Part shown: piece after piece, positions 15,073 to 22,794 of the stretch
How positions within the stretch are numbered: the stretch's first letter is position 1
Layout of the letters: each line of letters starts with the position of its first letter
Source of the DNA: JBPCQA01 sp050998615
GTDB taxonomy: Bacteria; Actinomycetota; Actinomycetes; Propionibacteriales; Nocardioidaceae
Direction: 5' to 3'
DNA: 24,877 bases
Assembly (NCBI GenBank): GCA_050998615.1
Contig: JBPCQA010000030.1
Coordinates: forward strand, 1 to 24,877
Program-made: the position numbers and the translations under genes
Notes under the pieces: model-generated
What the model was told of the DNA's origin: nothing
Database searches by the model: none
Seen by the model: the letters and a program-made list of their open reading frames with translations, nothing else

Positions 15073-16090
15073 GGGCGTCTTCCTCTGTCTGCGGTGACGA
15101 TGGCTGTGGTACGCCGGCATCATCCTGGAGGTCGGTCGAGCCGAAGCCGCCGGCCCGGTCGGGCACGACAATAGTGCCCGCGATGCCTCGAACACCGGGG
15201 ACGATGTTGTGCAAACTGGTGATCACGCCCTGCTTGCCGGAGGCCTCGACGAAGCGGCAGACGGCGTCGACCTTCGGCCCCATCGAGCCACTCGCGAAGT
15301 GCCCCTCGGCGGCATAGCTGCGCAGCATGTCGACGCTGACCTCACCCAAGGGCTTGGCGTCGGAGGTGCCGAAGCCGACAACTGCGTTGCTGACGTCGGT
15401 GGCGATGACCAGCCGGTCGACTCGGAGGCCCCGGGCCAGCACGGTGGCGCCGAGATCCTTGTCGATAACGGCCTCTACGCCGCGTAGCGTCCCGTCGGGC
15501 TCTCGTACGACCGGGATGCCACCGCCGCCGTTGGCTACCACGACGAAACCATCGGCCATCAGCGTGGCCACCGCCGCCGCGTCGAGGATTTCTCGCGGCT
15601 CTGGGGAAGGCACCACTCGGCGCCACCCACGCTCTCCACGATCCTCGAACGTCTGACCGTGATCGATGAGCGCGGCCGCCTCCCGTTGAGGAAGGTAGCG
15701 TCCGATTGGCTTGCTCGGGTTGTCGAAGCCTGCGTCGTCTGAGTCGACCAGTGTCCGCGTGACAATGGTCGCGACCGGTCGGCGTACTCCGCGCTCCGCG
15801 AGAGCGGCCTCGAGCGCGTTCATCAGCACGAACCCGAGCGTGGCTTGAGTTTGAGCTCCGCACCAGTCGAGCGGGACCGGCGGAACTACCGCGGCAGACA
15901 GCTCGTTCTTGACCAGCAGGTTGCCGACTTGGGGGCCGTTTCCGTGAGTGAGGACGACGTCGACACCGTCGGCAATCAGATCAGCCACGCTCGACATCGC
16001 GGCCCGGACCGCCGCGATCTGGTCTTCGGGCCCAGCGCTGCCGTCCGGCGCGGTCATGGCGTTCCCACCGAGGGCCACCAGCACCTTCAT
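15065..16090 (-). CDS. arcC: carbamate kinase
   Basis: Amino acid kinase-fold enzyme that interconverts carbamoyl phosphate + ADP and carbamate + ATP. Motifs: ALGGNA (6-11), THGNGPQVG (48-56), NPSKPIG (124-130), GWRRVVPSPEP (155-165), ANGGGGIPV (186-194), VIDKD (208-212) and GHFASGSMGPK (263-273). These are hallmarks of carbamate kinase rather than of other family members. At 341 residues it is about 30 longer than most; the extra part is a Gly/Asp/Ser/Pro/Glu tail after residue 310. The ATG at 16090 has GGAGAG eight nt upstream. Arginine deiminase, the usual partner, is absent; instead the gene is coupled to a cyclic-amide hydrolase, which suggests recovery of carbamoyl groups released from ring breakdown. 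Confidence 0.96.
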   Translation of the reverse strand: MKVLVALGGNAMTAPDGSAGPEDQIAAVRAAMSSVADLIADGVDVVLTHGNGPQVGNLLVKNELSAAVVPPVPLDWCGAQTQATLGFVLMNALEAALAERGVRRPVATIVTRTLVDSDDAGFDNPSKPIGRYLPQREAAALIDHGQTFEDRGERGWRRVVPSPEPREILDAAAVATLMADGFVVVANGGGGIPVVREPDGTLRGVEAVIDKDLGATVLARGLRVDRLVIATDVSNAVVGFGTSDAKPLGEVSVDMLRSYAAEGHFASGSMGPKVDAVCRFVEASGKQGVITSLHNIVPGVRGIAGTIVVPDRAGGFGSTDLQDDAGVPQPSSPQTEEDAHA

Positions 16091-16254
16091 CGCGCTCTCC
16101 GCCGGGACCCACCGAAACGTTGCGCGGGCTCTAAAACGCAGGTCAATAGCACGCCTTGACCCTACAGTTGGTTATCCACAAGTCGCGCTGGCGGCCTTTC
16201 GGGCGTTGGAGATCGGCCCTAGACTTCTCGCCCACCGTGAGCCGAGGGGATGTC
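16091..16254. promoter_or_regulatory. divergent promoter region with a single DnaA-box-like site
   Basis: The 164-nt gap between arcC (minus) and the coiled-coil gene (plus) must carry both promoters. Minus strand: TTGACC near 16140-16146 followed by TTTTAGAGC. Plus strand: TAGACT at 16220-16225 about 30 nt before the ATG, and TTGACC at 16155-16160. TTATCCACA at 16172-16180 is a perfect DnaA-box consensus, but it is alone. Confidence 0.4.
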
Positions 16255-16689
16255 ATGAGCGACGCGCAAACGTGGACGATTGTCGTCGGGCTGCTCGCCG
16301 TGATGGCTGCGCTGATCGGCTTGGTGACGCGGTCCCTGAACCTCAACCTGTCGTACGCGGTCGACACGCTGCGGGCGGAGATCACGGCGATGGGTCATGA
16401 GCTTTGCGCCCGTATCGAGGCGCAGGGCCACGAACTCTCCGGCCGTATCGAGGCGCAGGGCCACGAACTGTCGGGCCGCATCGAGGCGCAGGGCTACGAC
16501 CTGGGTAGGCGCATCGACTCTCAGGGTTTCCAGTTGCGCGACGAGATGAACCGTCGATTCGAAGCGGTGGATGCCCACTTCGACGAGGTGCGGGCGCGCT
16601 TCGACTCAGTCGACCGGCGTATCGACGGGATGGACGCCGACGTGCAAACACTCGCGAGACGTCTCATGGATGGCGGCGACGCGGCCTGA
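16255..16689 (+). CDS. membrane-anchored hendecad coiled-coil protein
   Basis: A 144-residue protein: one N-terminal membrane helix (about 6-27), then a long amphipathic region. Within it 11-residue repeats of the form GHELSGRIEAQ occur at residues 47-57, 58-68 and 69-79, with degenerate copies GYDLGRRIDSQ (80-90) and GFQLRDEMNRR (91-101). The rest (102-144) keeps a coiled-coil pattern (FEAVDAHFDEVRARFDSVDRRID). Eleven-residue periodicity suggests a right-handed or straight coiled-coil stalk facing the cytoplasm. ATG 16255 is chosen because GAGGGG precedes it. No function is recognised. It lies on the strand opposite both catabolic arms, so it need not belong to them. Confidence 0.8.
   Translation: MSDAQTWTIVVGLLAVMAALIGLVTRSLNLNLSYAVDTLRAEITAMGHELCARIEAQGHELSGRIEAQGHELSGRIEAQGYDLGRRIDSQGFQLRDEMNRRFEAVDAHFDEVRARFDSVDRRIDGMDADVQTLARRLMDGGDAA
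16393..16557 (+). repeat. 33-bp in-frame tandem repeats (five units, last two degenerate)
   Basis: Units at 16393-16425, 16426-16458, 16459-16491, 16492-16524 and 16525-16557. The core CGTATCGAGGCGCAGGGCCA is nearly identical in the first three, which points to recent duplication or active repeat-number change. Each unit encodes one hendecad of the coiled-coil protein. Confidence 0.9.
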
Positions 16690-16751
16690 CGAAACCGCTC
16701 GGGCTCGTACTCTCTCACCGACCGCTTGGGTTCGCCTGCCACACTGGGGGC

Positions 16752-17162
16752 GTGACACCTCTGCACTCGGCCGAGCCGCCGGCCAAGCGCTTGGTCTTCG
16801 TTTACAACGCCGACGGTGGCCCGCTTAATGGTCTCCGCGACGTCTGGCATCGCGCCCGCAGCCCGCAAACGTATCCCTGCCAACTTTGCCGGCTGACCTT
16901 TGGGGTCACCGGGATGAACAGCAGATGGCACGAGTTCACTGAGTCCCTTGATTTGCCCGTCGTTTTCTTGCACCGTGACGAATTCCGCTTCGAGTACGCA
17001 TCGTCGTCGTGGCGCAATGTCGATCTGCCGGTGGCTCTGCTTCAGGTGGGTCGGTCATTGCGGGAGGTGGTCCCCGCCGAGCAGATCCGTCGAGCCGAGA
17101 CCTTGAAAGGCTTGATGCGGGCAGTCAAGACCGGCCTGGACGCGGCAACGTCAAACACCTGA
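16752..17162 (+). CDS. conserved small protein with YPCxLC motif, unknown function
   Basis: A 136-residue soluble protein. It starts with a hydrophobic strand and VYNADGG (17-23), then SPQTYPCQLCRLTFG (37-51) with two closely spaced cysteines (C43, C46), then FLHRDEF (72-78) and a Leu-rich C-terminus. From memory this combination (YNAD..., YPC.LC.LT.G, HRDEF) recurs in an uncharacterised family found in several phyla. The cysteine pair could bind metal or be redox-active; no enzyme fold is assigned. The GTG at 16752 follows a G-run; the first part of the frame (to about residue 11) is poorly constrained. Its 3' end overlaps that of the convergent HEAT-like gene by 12 bp. Confidence 0.75.
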   Translation: MTPLHSAEPPAKRLVFVYNADGGPLNGLRDVWHRARSPQTYPCQLCRLTFGVTGMNSRWHEFTESLDLPVVFLHRDEFRFEYASSSWRNVDLPVALLQVGRSLREVVPAEQIRRAETLKGLMRAVKTGLDAATSNT

Positions 17163-17756
17163 TCGGTTGCCAGTCATCACACCTGACAGGTCGAGTCGCC
17201 TGACGAGACGCTCGTACGACGTCGCCGCTGCGAGCCGCACCTGCCTGTCCGGGTCGTGCATCGCGTCGGCCACCGGATCGACATGATCTGTGTCGCCAAC
17301 CATTGCCAACGCGCGCAACGCGGCGGAACGCACTCGTGGGAGGTCATGGCCGAGCAACCCAACGCAGCCCGGCCCGGCTGGACCGATTCCTCGTAGCCGG
17401 GTGACTTTCGCGCACATCTCGGCGACCCTCCAGTGCTCGTCCCGTAGTCCAGTGACCACCGCATCCGACGCATCGTCAGACCAGGCGTACAGGAGTCCGC
17501 GGGCGCCCCAGACGCGGAACCAATACGGCTTCCAGCCGCGCTCGACGAGCTCGTCGATGGGGGCTTGCCCGAGAGTCGCCGCTGCTCCGGCGGCGAGATA
17601 GCGCACCAGGGTTTCGTGCTCGCGAGGGTCGGCGCCCTGGAGCAGCTCGACGCAGGCGCTGGCGGCCGCAGCTTGTCCGACGTGGCCGACCAGGTCGGCG
17701 AGCATCCGATTCGGCCGCGCGGCCGGGTCGCTGGGTAGCGGAATCTCCCGGTCCAT
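17151..17756 (-). CDS. HEAT-repeat-like protein, last gene of the hyu operon
   Basis: A 201-residue, mostly helical Ala/Leu/Arg-rich protein with HEAT/PBS-lyase-like repeats: DEHWRVAEMCAKV, LPRVRSAALRALAMVGD and DPDRQVRLAAATSYERL (about 110-190). Such proteins usually serve as protein-protein scaffolds or fold around a partner; no catalytic residues are evident. ATG 17756 is 25 nt after the hyuB stop on the same strand; a GTG one codon earlier is possible. No strong ribosome-binding site is visible. Co-transcription with hyuB suggests an accessory role for the HyuAB complex, but this is inference from position. It overlaps the YPCxLC gene tail-to-tail. Confidence 0.78.
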   Translation of the reverse strand: MDREIPLPSDPAARPNRMLADLVGHVGQAAAASACVELLQGADPREHETLVRYLAAGAAATLGQAPIDELVERGWKPYWFRVWGARGLLYAWSDDASDAVVTGLRDEHWRVAEMCAKVTRLRGIGPAGPGCVGLLGHDLPRVRSAALRALAMVGDTDHVDPVADAMHDPDRQVRLAAATSYERLVRRLDLSGVMTGNRSGV

Positions 17757-17780
17757 CACGTCACCATCATGTCGACCAGA

Positions 17781-19712
17781 TCAGCGCAGGTCCACGTCGG
17801 CGAACCGGGCACCACCGGCCAACCGAGCATAACCAGGGCCCCGATCGAAGAAGGGTTGCCTATCCCCTGTCTCGCGTTCGCGCCGCCGCTTGGCGCGTAA
17901 CGCGTCGGACGCCTCGACATCTACGTCCACTCGGGTCGGCAGCCACTGTTTCGCCTGCGCGCCTTCGACGAGCACGGTGGCGTAGTCGCGCCGAGCCCCG
18001 CTGACCGAGACCTTGCCCCAGGAGACGTCGCGCGCAACCTCGTCGTACGGGCGATCCAGCGGGTCACCCCAGCCGCCACCGCCGGTGGTGCGGATGCGGA
18101 CAACTTGGCCTGCGCCGACGAACTCCGCGTTGGCCAACGCATTCACGACCCGCTCATCTGAACCGCCCAGGTCAATCGTCACCTCGAACGACTTGCCCGC
18201 CTGACCACCGTTGACTCCCCAGCAGGCGAGGATCGAGCGGTCGGCAATTGACATGAAGTGTGCGTCCTTCAGCAGCCTGATGTGCTTCTCGTAGCCGCAT
18301 CCACCGCGGTAGCGACCAGCTCCACCGGAGTCGACCGCGAGGCCGAGCCGCTCCACCAGGAAGGGGAAGCGAGCTTCGCTGAACTCGGTCGGCAGATTAC
18401 GAGAGTCCGGTACGACGTGAATCGTGTCTTCGCCGTCGGCGTAGTAGCGGCCGCCCGAGCCACCACCCAACACCTCGCGCATCAGGTATGGGTTGCCGTC
18501 CAAGTCGTCACCGTAGACGCCGGTGTAGCGGATCGTCTCCTGGTCGGCGGGCATCCGGCCATCCACCGCCTTGGCCAACGCTCCGGCCAGCACGCCGAGC
18601 AGCCGCAAGATCACGAACGTGCGCGCGTTCGTGGGAGCCGGGAAAATGGGCGTGAGGAGGCTCCCCTTGGGTGGAAAGCGCATCTCGATCAGCGGCACCA
18701 CGCCCTCGTTGACGTCCAGCTCGGCCATCCGCTCTGGTGTGTCTGCAAGGTTTCGCAGGATCGGAGCCAACCACTTCTTCAAGAAGTTGCCGTCGGCGTA
18801 GTCACCGCAGTGGTTGATCGGTCCCTTGGCCTGCGGAGCGGTGCCCGCGAAGTCGATGATCAGCCGGCCGCCTTGGTCGGGCACCTTGGTCAGCGTGATG
18901 CGCTGGGTGTGCAGTTTGGCCTCGTCGACGCCGTCGTGCTCGGCGTAGTCCTCCCAGACGTAGCAACCGTCGGGGATCTTGGTGAGGATCTCTCGGCGAA
19001 ACGTCTCGGTCGTCTGTTCCAGCAGCGCATCAAAGCAGCTTTCGACCCGGCCGCGTCCGTAGCGCTCGAACAGCTCGGCAATCCGCCGGGCGCCCATCAG
19101 GCAAGCGGAGCATTCGGCGTCCAGGTCGGCGGCGAGCGACTCCGGCATCCGCGAGTTGCGCGTCATGATTTTCAACGCCTGCTCACACCGGACACCTTGA
19201 TCCCACAGCTTGATCGGCGGCACCATCAAACCCTCTTGGAAGACCGAGGTGGCATTCGACGGCATCGAGCCGGGCACCGAGCCCCCGATGTCGTCGTGGT
19301 GGCCGAATGCCTGCACGAATGCCACAACCTCCGGCCCGTTGCCGTCCTCGTGGAAGACCGGGGCCGTCACGCACAGATCGGGCAGATGCCCGATACCGCC
19401 CTCGGACAGATACACGTCATTGTGGAAATACACGTCACCGGGGCGCATTGTCTCGACCGGGTAGTCACGGGTCACCGGGTGCACCAGCGCGGAGTAGGAG
19501 CGCCCGGTGAGCTTGCGCAGGTGGCGATCGTGGATGCCGGCACGGTAGTCGTGCGCGTCGCGGATCATCGGCGACCGCGACGTGCGCCCGATTGCGGTCT
19601 CCACCTCCATCTCAACGGAAGCCAGATAGCCCTGCACGATCTCGACCAGGATCGGATCGGCGTCAGTGACCTCGGTTAGCCGGTACGGCGGCTGGGCGGG
19701 TGGCTCGCTCAT
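17781..19712 (-). CDS. hyuB: HyuB: hydantoinase B/oxoprolinase family subunit
   Basis: Subunit of the ATP-dependent HyuAB family, which includes N-methylhydantoinase, 5-oxoprolinase, caprolactamase and acetone/acetophenone carboxylases. The B subunit normally acts on the phosphorylated intermediate. The 643-residue protein is full length and shows PGDVYFHNDVYLSEGGIGHLPD-type residues (91-112), GHHDDIGGSVPGS (137-149), NHCGDYADGN, APTNARTF, GGSGGRYYADGED, FPFLVERLGL and the GGGGWGDP turn near residue 550. The ATG at 19712 overlaps the hyuA stop by 4 bp (ATGA). About 80 residues beyond the GGGGWGDP motif end in FDRGPGYARL. The substrate cannot be told from sequence; cyclic ureide, lactam and ketone are all possible. 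Confidence 0.95.
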   Translation of the reverse strand: MSEPPAQPPYRLTEVTDADPILVEIVQGYLASVEMEVETAIGRTSRSPMIRDAHDYRAGIHDRHLRKLTGRSYSALVHPVTRDYPVETMRPGDVYFHNDVYLSEGGIGHLPDLCVTAPVFHEDGNGPEVVAFVQAFGHHDDIGGSVPGSMPSNATSVFQEGLMVPPIKLWDQGVRCEQALKIMTRNSRMPESLAADLDAECSACLMGARRIAELFERYGRGRVESCFDALLEQTTETFRREILTKIPDGCYVWEDYAEHDGVDEAKLHTQRITLTKVPDQGGRLIIDFAGTAPQAKGPINHCGDYADGNFLKKWLAPILRNLADTPERMAELDVNEGVVPLIEMRFPPKGSLLTPIFPAPTNARTFVILRLLGVLAGALAKAVDGRMPADQETIRYTGVYGDDLDGNPYLMREVLGGGSGGRYYADGEDTIHVVPDSRNLPTEFSEARFPFLVERLGLAVDSGGAGRYRGGCGYEKHIRLLKDAHFMSIADRSILACWGVNGGQAGKSFEVTIDLGGSDERVVNALANAEFVGAGQVVRIRTTGGGGWGDPLDRPYDEVARDVSWGKVSVSGARRDYATVLVEGAQAKQWLPTRVDVDVEASDALRAKRRRERETGDRQPFFDRGPGYARLAGGARFADVDLR

Positions 19713-21802
19713 CGCGCCACGGACGTCGTCCGGGCCATCACCAGGTTGCCGAAGCGGTCGACTTGGGCGCGAAAACCCGGGTGCAACGGCACGGTGGACG
19801 AAAACTCCTCGAGCACCGCCGGCCCTTCGACCGCGTCACCGGCCCCAAGCCTGGCGCGGTCGTAAACGGTGGCGTCTGTCCACTCGCCAAAGTGGACCCG
19901 ACGTGCCCCGGTCCGAGCCTGGTCAGCTCCCCGTCCAACGGTCACCTTGCGCAACTTCGGCTTGCTGATCGGGCCGATGCCGGTGACACGCAAGTTGACC
20001 CACTCGACCTCCTGGCGCGAGTCGTCGCGGAAGTCGTATCCGTACAGACGCAGGTGCTCGTCGTGGAAGCGGTGCGCGACCTGTTCCACGATCTGCAGGC
20101 TCAGCTGGGTGTCCGGGACATCGACCCGGACCTCGTAGGCCTGGCCGAAATAGCGCAGGTCGGCGGTGAGGTCGAAGCGACGCGCCTGCCCGGCGAATCC
20201 TTCCCGGCGTAACGCCTCACCAGCCTGCGCCGTCAGCACGTCCACGATGCCTTGCATTGCGGGGATATCGAGTTTTGAGTGCCGAGTCACCGTGGTTCGC
20301 ACGTAGTCGTTGCGTACGTCGACCGTCAACAGTCCGTACGCAGACAGGTTGCCCGGGTTGAGCGGCACCACAACGCCTCGCAGATCCAAGATGTCGATGA
20401 GCCGGCAGGCCAACAACGAGCCGGAGCCGCCGAACGCGACGAGGTGGAAGTCGCGGACGTCGAGGCCGCGCTTGACCGTGATCCGACGCAGCGCATTCGC
20501 CTGGTTCCACGCGGAGATCTCCAGAATGCCGGTGGCGGCCCGCTCCGATGTCATGCCGAGTTTCCCAGCCAGATCCCCCACTCCAGCGCGGGCCCGGTCG
20601 ATGTCCAGCGGCACCTCGCCACCCAACAGATGCGGCGGGATCCTGCCGAGCAGCAGGTGGGCATCGGTGATCGTGGGCTCTGCACCACCAAGCCCGTAAC
20701 ACATCGGCCCCGGGTCGGCGCCCGCTGACCGGGGACCGACCTTCAACGTGCCTTCCGGGCTGAGATGCGCGATCGAACCACCACCAGCCCCGACCGACAC
20801 CACATCGATCATCGGAATCTTGCTCGGATAAACACCTACGCTGCCCTCGGTGGTCACGGCAGGCCGCCCGTCGGTCACCACGGTGACATCGGTCGATGTG
20901 CCCCCACCATCACAGGTGAGCACGGTCCCAAATCCGGCGGTCTCGGCGATCACCGCAGCACCGAGCGCGCCGGCCGCCGGTCCCGACATGACTGTGGTGA
21001 TCGGCTGGTGCACCACCTCGTCCGCCGACAGCACTCCACCGTTGGACTTCATCACATAGAACGGAACGTGCCCGTCCTCTTCGCCGGCGTCTCGCGCGTA
21101 CGTGGTAAGCCGTCGGGTGATGTTGTCGACGTAGCGCATGATGCTCGGCTTGACCGCCGCATCCACAAGCGTGGTCATGGAGCGCTCGTATTCGCGGTAC
21201 TCGCGCAGCACGTCCGACGAAATCGAGACGACCGCGTGTGGGTGCACCCGCGCGATGACCGCACGCATGGCAAGCTCGTGGTCAGGATTGGCATAGGAAT
21301 GCAGAAAGCAGACTCCGATCGTGTCGATACCGACGTCTCGGAAAAACGCGGCGGCTCTCTCGGCAGACTCGGTGTCGAACGGCCTGATCTCCTGACCGTC
21401 GTGGCCGAGTCGGCCGGCTACCGTCATCACCCGATCCGCCGGCACGATCCGCGGCGGCTTCACCCAAAAGTAGGAGTTCCCATACCCGTCGGGCACCGAT
21501 TGGCGGGCGATCTCGAGCACATGCTCGTACCCCTCGTTGGTGATGAACCCCAGGTTGTCGACGTTGCCTTCCAGCAGCTTGTTGGTCGCGACCGTGGTGC
21601 CATGGCTGAGCGCCGATAGGGCATCACCGGCCAGTCCGAGTTGGGCGAGCACCTTGTCGACGCCGGCGAGGAAGCCGATGGCTGGGTCGGCGGGTGTGGA
21701 GGGTGTCTTGGTGGTGGCGAGCTCACCGCTGTCCTCGTCGACCGCCACGACGTCGGTGAACGTGCCGCCGGTGTCGACACCGATCCGGATCTGGGGAGTC
21801 AC
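19709..21802 (-). CDS. hyuA: HyuA: hydantoinase A/oxoprolinase family subunit
   Basis: ATP-binding subunit that phosphorylates the substrate amide or ketone in HyuAB-type enzymes. The 697-residue protein has the actin/hexokinase-like ATPase motifs GVDTGGTFTD (8-17), SHGTTVATN (66-74), SGPAAG (273-278), CDGGGTSTDV (297-306) and VGAGGGSIA (337-345), then the C-terminal Hyu domain with AFGGSG and DLRYFGQAYE. GTG 21802 is chosen because the protein then starts one residue set before GVDTGG and overlaps the nitrilase stop by 4 bp (GTGA). It is the middle gene of a three-gene run joined by two 4-bp overlaps, implying fixed subunit ratios and a joint function with the nitrilase-type amidohydrolase. 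Confidence 0.96.
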   Translation of the reverse strand: MTPQIRIGVDTGGTFTDVVAVDEDSGELATTKTPSTPADPAIGFLAGVDKVLAQLGLAGDALSALSHGTTVATNKLLEGNVDNLGFITNEGYEHVLEIARQSVPDGYGNSYFWVKPPRIVPADRVMTVAGRLGHDGQEIRPFDTESAERAAAFFRDVGIDTIGVCFLHSYANPDHELAMRAVIARVHPHAVVSISSDVLREYREYERSMTTLVDAAVKPSIMRYVDNITRRLTTYARDAGEEDGHVPFYVMKSNGGVLSADEVVHQPITTVMSGPAAGALGAAVIAETAGFGTVLTCDGGGTSTDVTVVTDGRPAVTTEGSVGVYPSKIPMIDVVSVGAGGGSIAHLSPEGTLKVGPRSAGADPGPMCYGLGGAEPTITDAHLLLGRIPPHLLGGEVPLDIDRARAGVGDLAGKLGMTSERAATGILEISAWNQANALRRITVKRGLDVRDFHLVAFGGSGSLLACRLIDILDLRGVVVPLNPGNLSAYGLLTVDVRNDYVRTTVTRHSKLDIPAMQGIVDVLTAQAGEALRREGFAGQARRFDLTADLRYFGQAYEVRVDVPDTQLSLQIVEQVAHRFHDEHLRLYGYDFRDDSRQEVEWVNLRVTGIGPISKPKLRKVTVGRGADQARTGARRVHFGEWTDATVYDRARLGAGDAVEGPAVLEEFSSTVPLHPGFRAQVDRFGNLVMARTTSVAR

Positions 21803-22755
21803 ACCGCATCCTGGCGGTGCGCCACTGGAGGGTGGACCGGTTTGGGGGCGCCGGTCCGTCGATAGTCGAAGTGTGTTGCGCCAGGCCCGCTCAGCGTGTC
21901 GAGGTGGTTCTTGATCAGCTCGAGGTTGCGGTCTGCGAGGTGGTCGAAACCCTGACGCACGCTGCTGCCCGGAGTCAGCGAGCTGAGAGCGCGTTCCGGG
22001 TCCAAGCGAGCGGTCACCCACTGCTCGTACGACGACGCGCGCGCTACTACCTCGGCGATCGGGGTGACGATCATCGAGTTGCCGAAATAGAGAGCACCGC
22101 CCGGGTCAATCCCGGTGGCGTTCGACCCGATCACGAACACGTGGTTGTCATAGGCCCGCGCCCGGTTGGTGAGCTCCCAGATGTCGGCGCTGCGCAGCAA
22201 CGCCGAGGGCCGCACGATGACCTCCGCGCCTTTCAATGCGGTGATCCTGGCCAGCTCCGGGTAGTCACCGTCGAAGCAGATCATCAACCCGATGGTGCCG
22301 ATCTCGGTGTCGACGACACAGACGTCATCGCCTGGGGTCACCCATCCACCGCCGCTGACGACCTCGGTGCAAAACGGGTGCGTCTTGTGGTAGATCCCCA
22401 GTGTCGCGCCGTCCCGCCCGACCAAGACTGCGGAGTTATAGACGACCCCACGCCGATGCCCACGCTCGTAGGCGCCGTACACCAGATGGACGCCGAGCTC
22501 CGCGGCGACGTCGTGGATTGGTTGGGTCTGGTCGCCCGGAATGTCAGCGACCAGACCCCAGAGCTCCTCGGGCCCCACGCCCGGCGTGAAACCCGTCGTG
22601 CACGCCTCCGGCAGCACGATCAACTCTGCGCCGCTGTCGGCGGCGCAATCACGCACCCAGGCGACGCAGTGGGCGATATTGGCGTCGATCGAGTCAGCGG
22701 TGAGCGGGCTCGAGCTCGGCTGGACCTGCAGTGCCGCTGCTGTGAACGCTCGCAT
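21799..22755 (-). CDS. nitrilase-superfamily amidohydrolase, N-carbamoylase-like
   Basis: Carbon-nitrogen hydrolase with the Glu-Lys-Cys triad: E50 (VLPEACTTGF), K124 (YHKTHPF) and C160 (MICFDGDYPE). At 318 residues it is of amidase/N-carbamoyl amino acid amidohydrolase length rather than of a larger fusion. Members hydrolyse N-carbamoyl amino acids, beta-ureidopropionate or aliphatic amides; the context with HyuAB favours an N-carbamoyl product of ring opening, but aliphatic amidase is an alternative. ATG 22755 has GGGAGGAG at 5-12 nt upstream; the longer frame to 22785 lacks this. The C-terminal tail (about 285-318) is Pro/His-rich and not conserved. It follows coxG by 39 nt and overlaps hyuA by 4 bp. 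Confidence 0.94.
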   Translation of the reverse strand: MRAFTAAALQVQPSSSPLTADSIDANIAHCVAWVRDCAADSGAELIVLPEACTTGFTPGVGPEELWGLVADIPGDQTQPIHDVAAELGVHLVYGAYERGHRRGVVYNSAVLVGRDGATLGIYHKTHPFCTEVVSGGGWVTPGDDVCVVDTEIGTIGLMICFDGDYPELARITALKGAEVIVRPSALLRSADIWELTNRARAYDNHVFVIGSNATGIDPGGALYFGNSMIVTPIAEVVARASSYEQWVTARLDPERALSSLTPGSSVRQGFDHLADRNLELIKNHLDTLSGPGATHFDYRRTGAPKPVHPPVAHRQDAV

Positions 22756-22794
22756 CGGAGCTCCTCCCAGTGTCGTGTTTGACATGAAGACTGA

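Noticed and set aside
16172..16180. Replication origin suggested by TTATCCACA
   Set aside because: A single DnaA box without clustered copies, an AT-rich region or dnaA/dnaN/gidA neighbours is not an origin.
16255..17162. Toxin-antitoxin pair on the plus strand between the catabolic arms
   Set aside because: The two genes are 62 nt apart, one is a membrane coiled-coil protein, and neither resembles a toxin or antitoxin.
18258..19679. Long plus-strand open frame (473 codons) opposite hyuB
   Set aside because: It is antisense to a clear HyuB protein and its product is His/Val/Arg/Gly-rich without domains. Long antisense frames are expected in GC-rich coding DNA.
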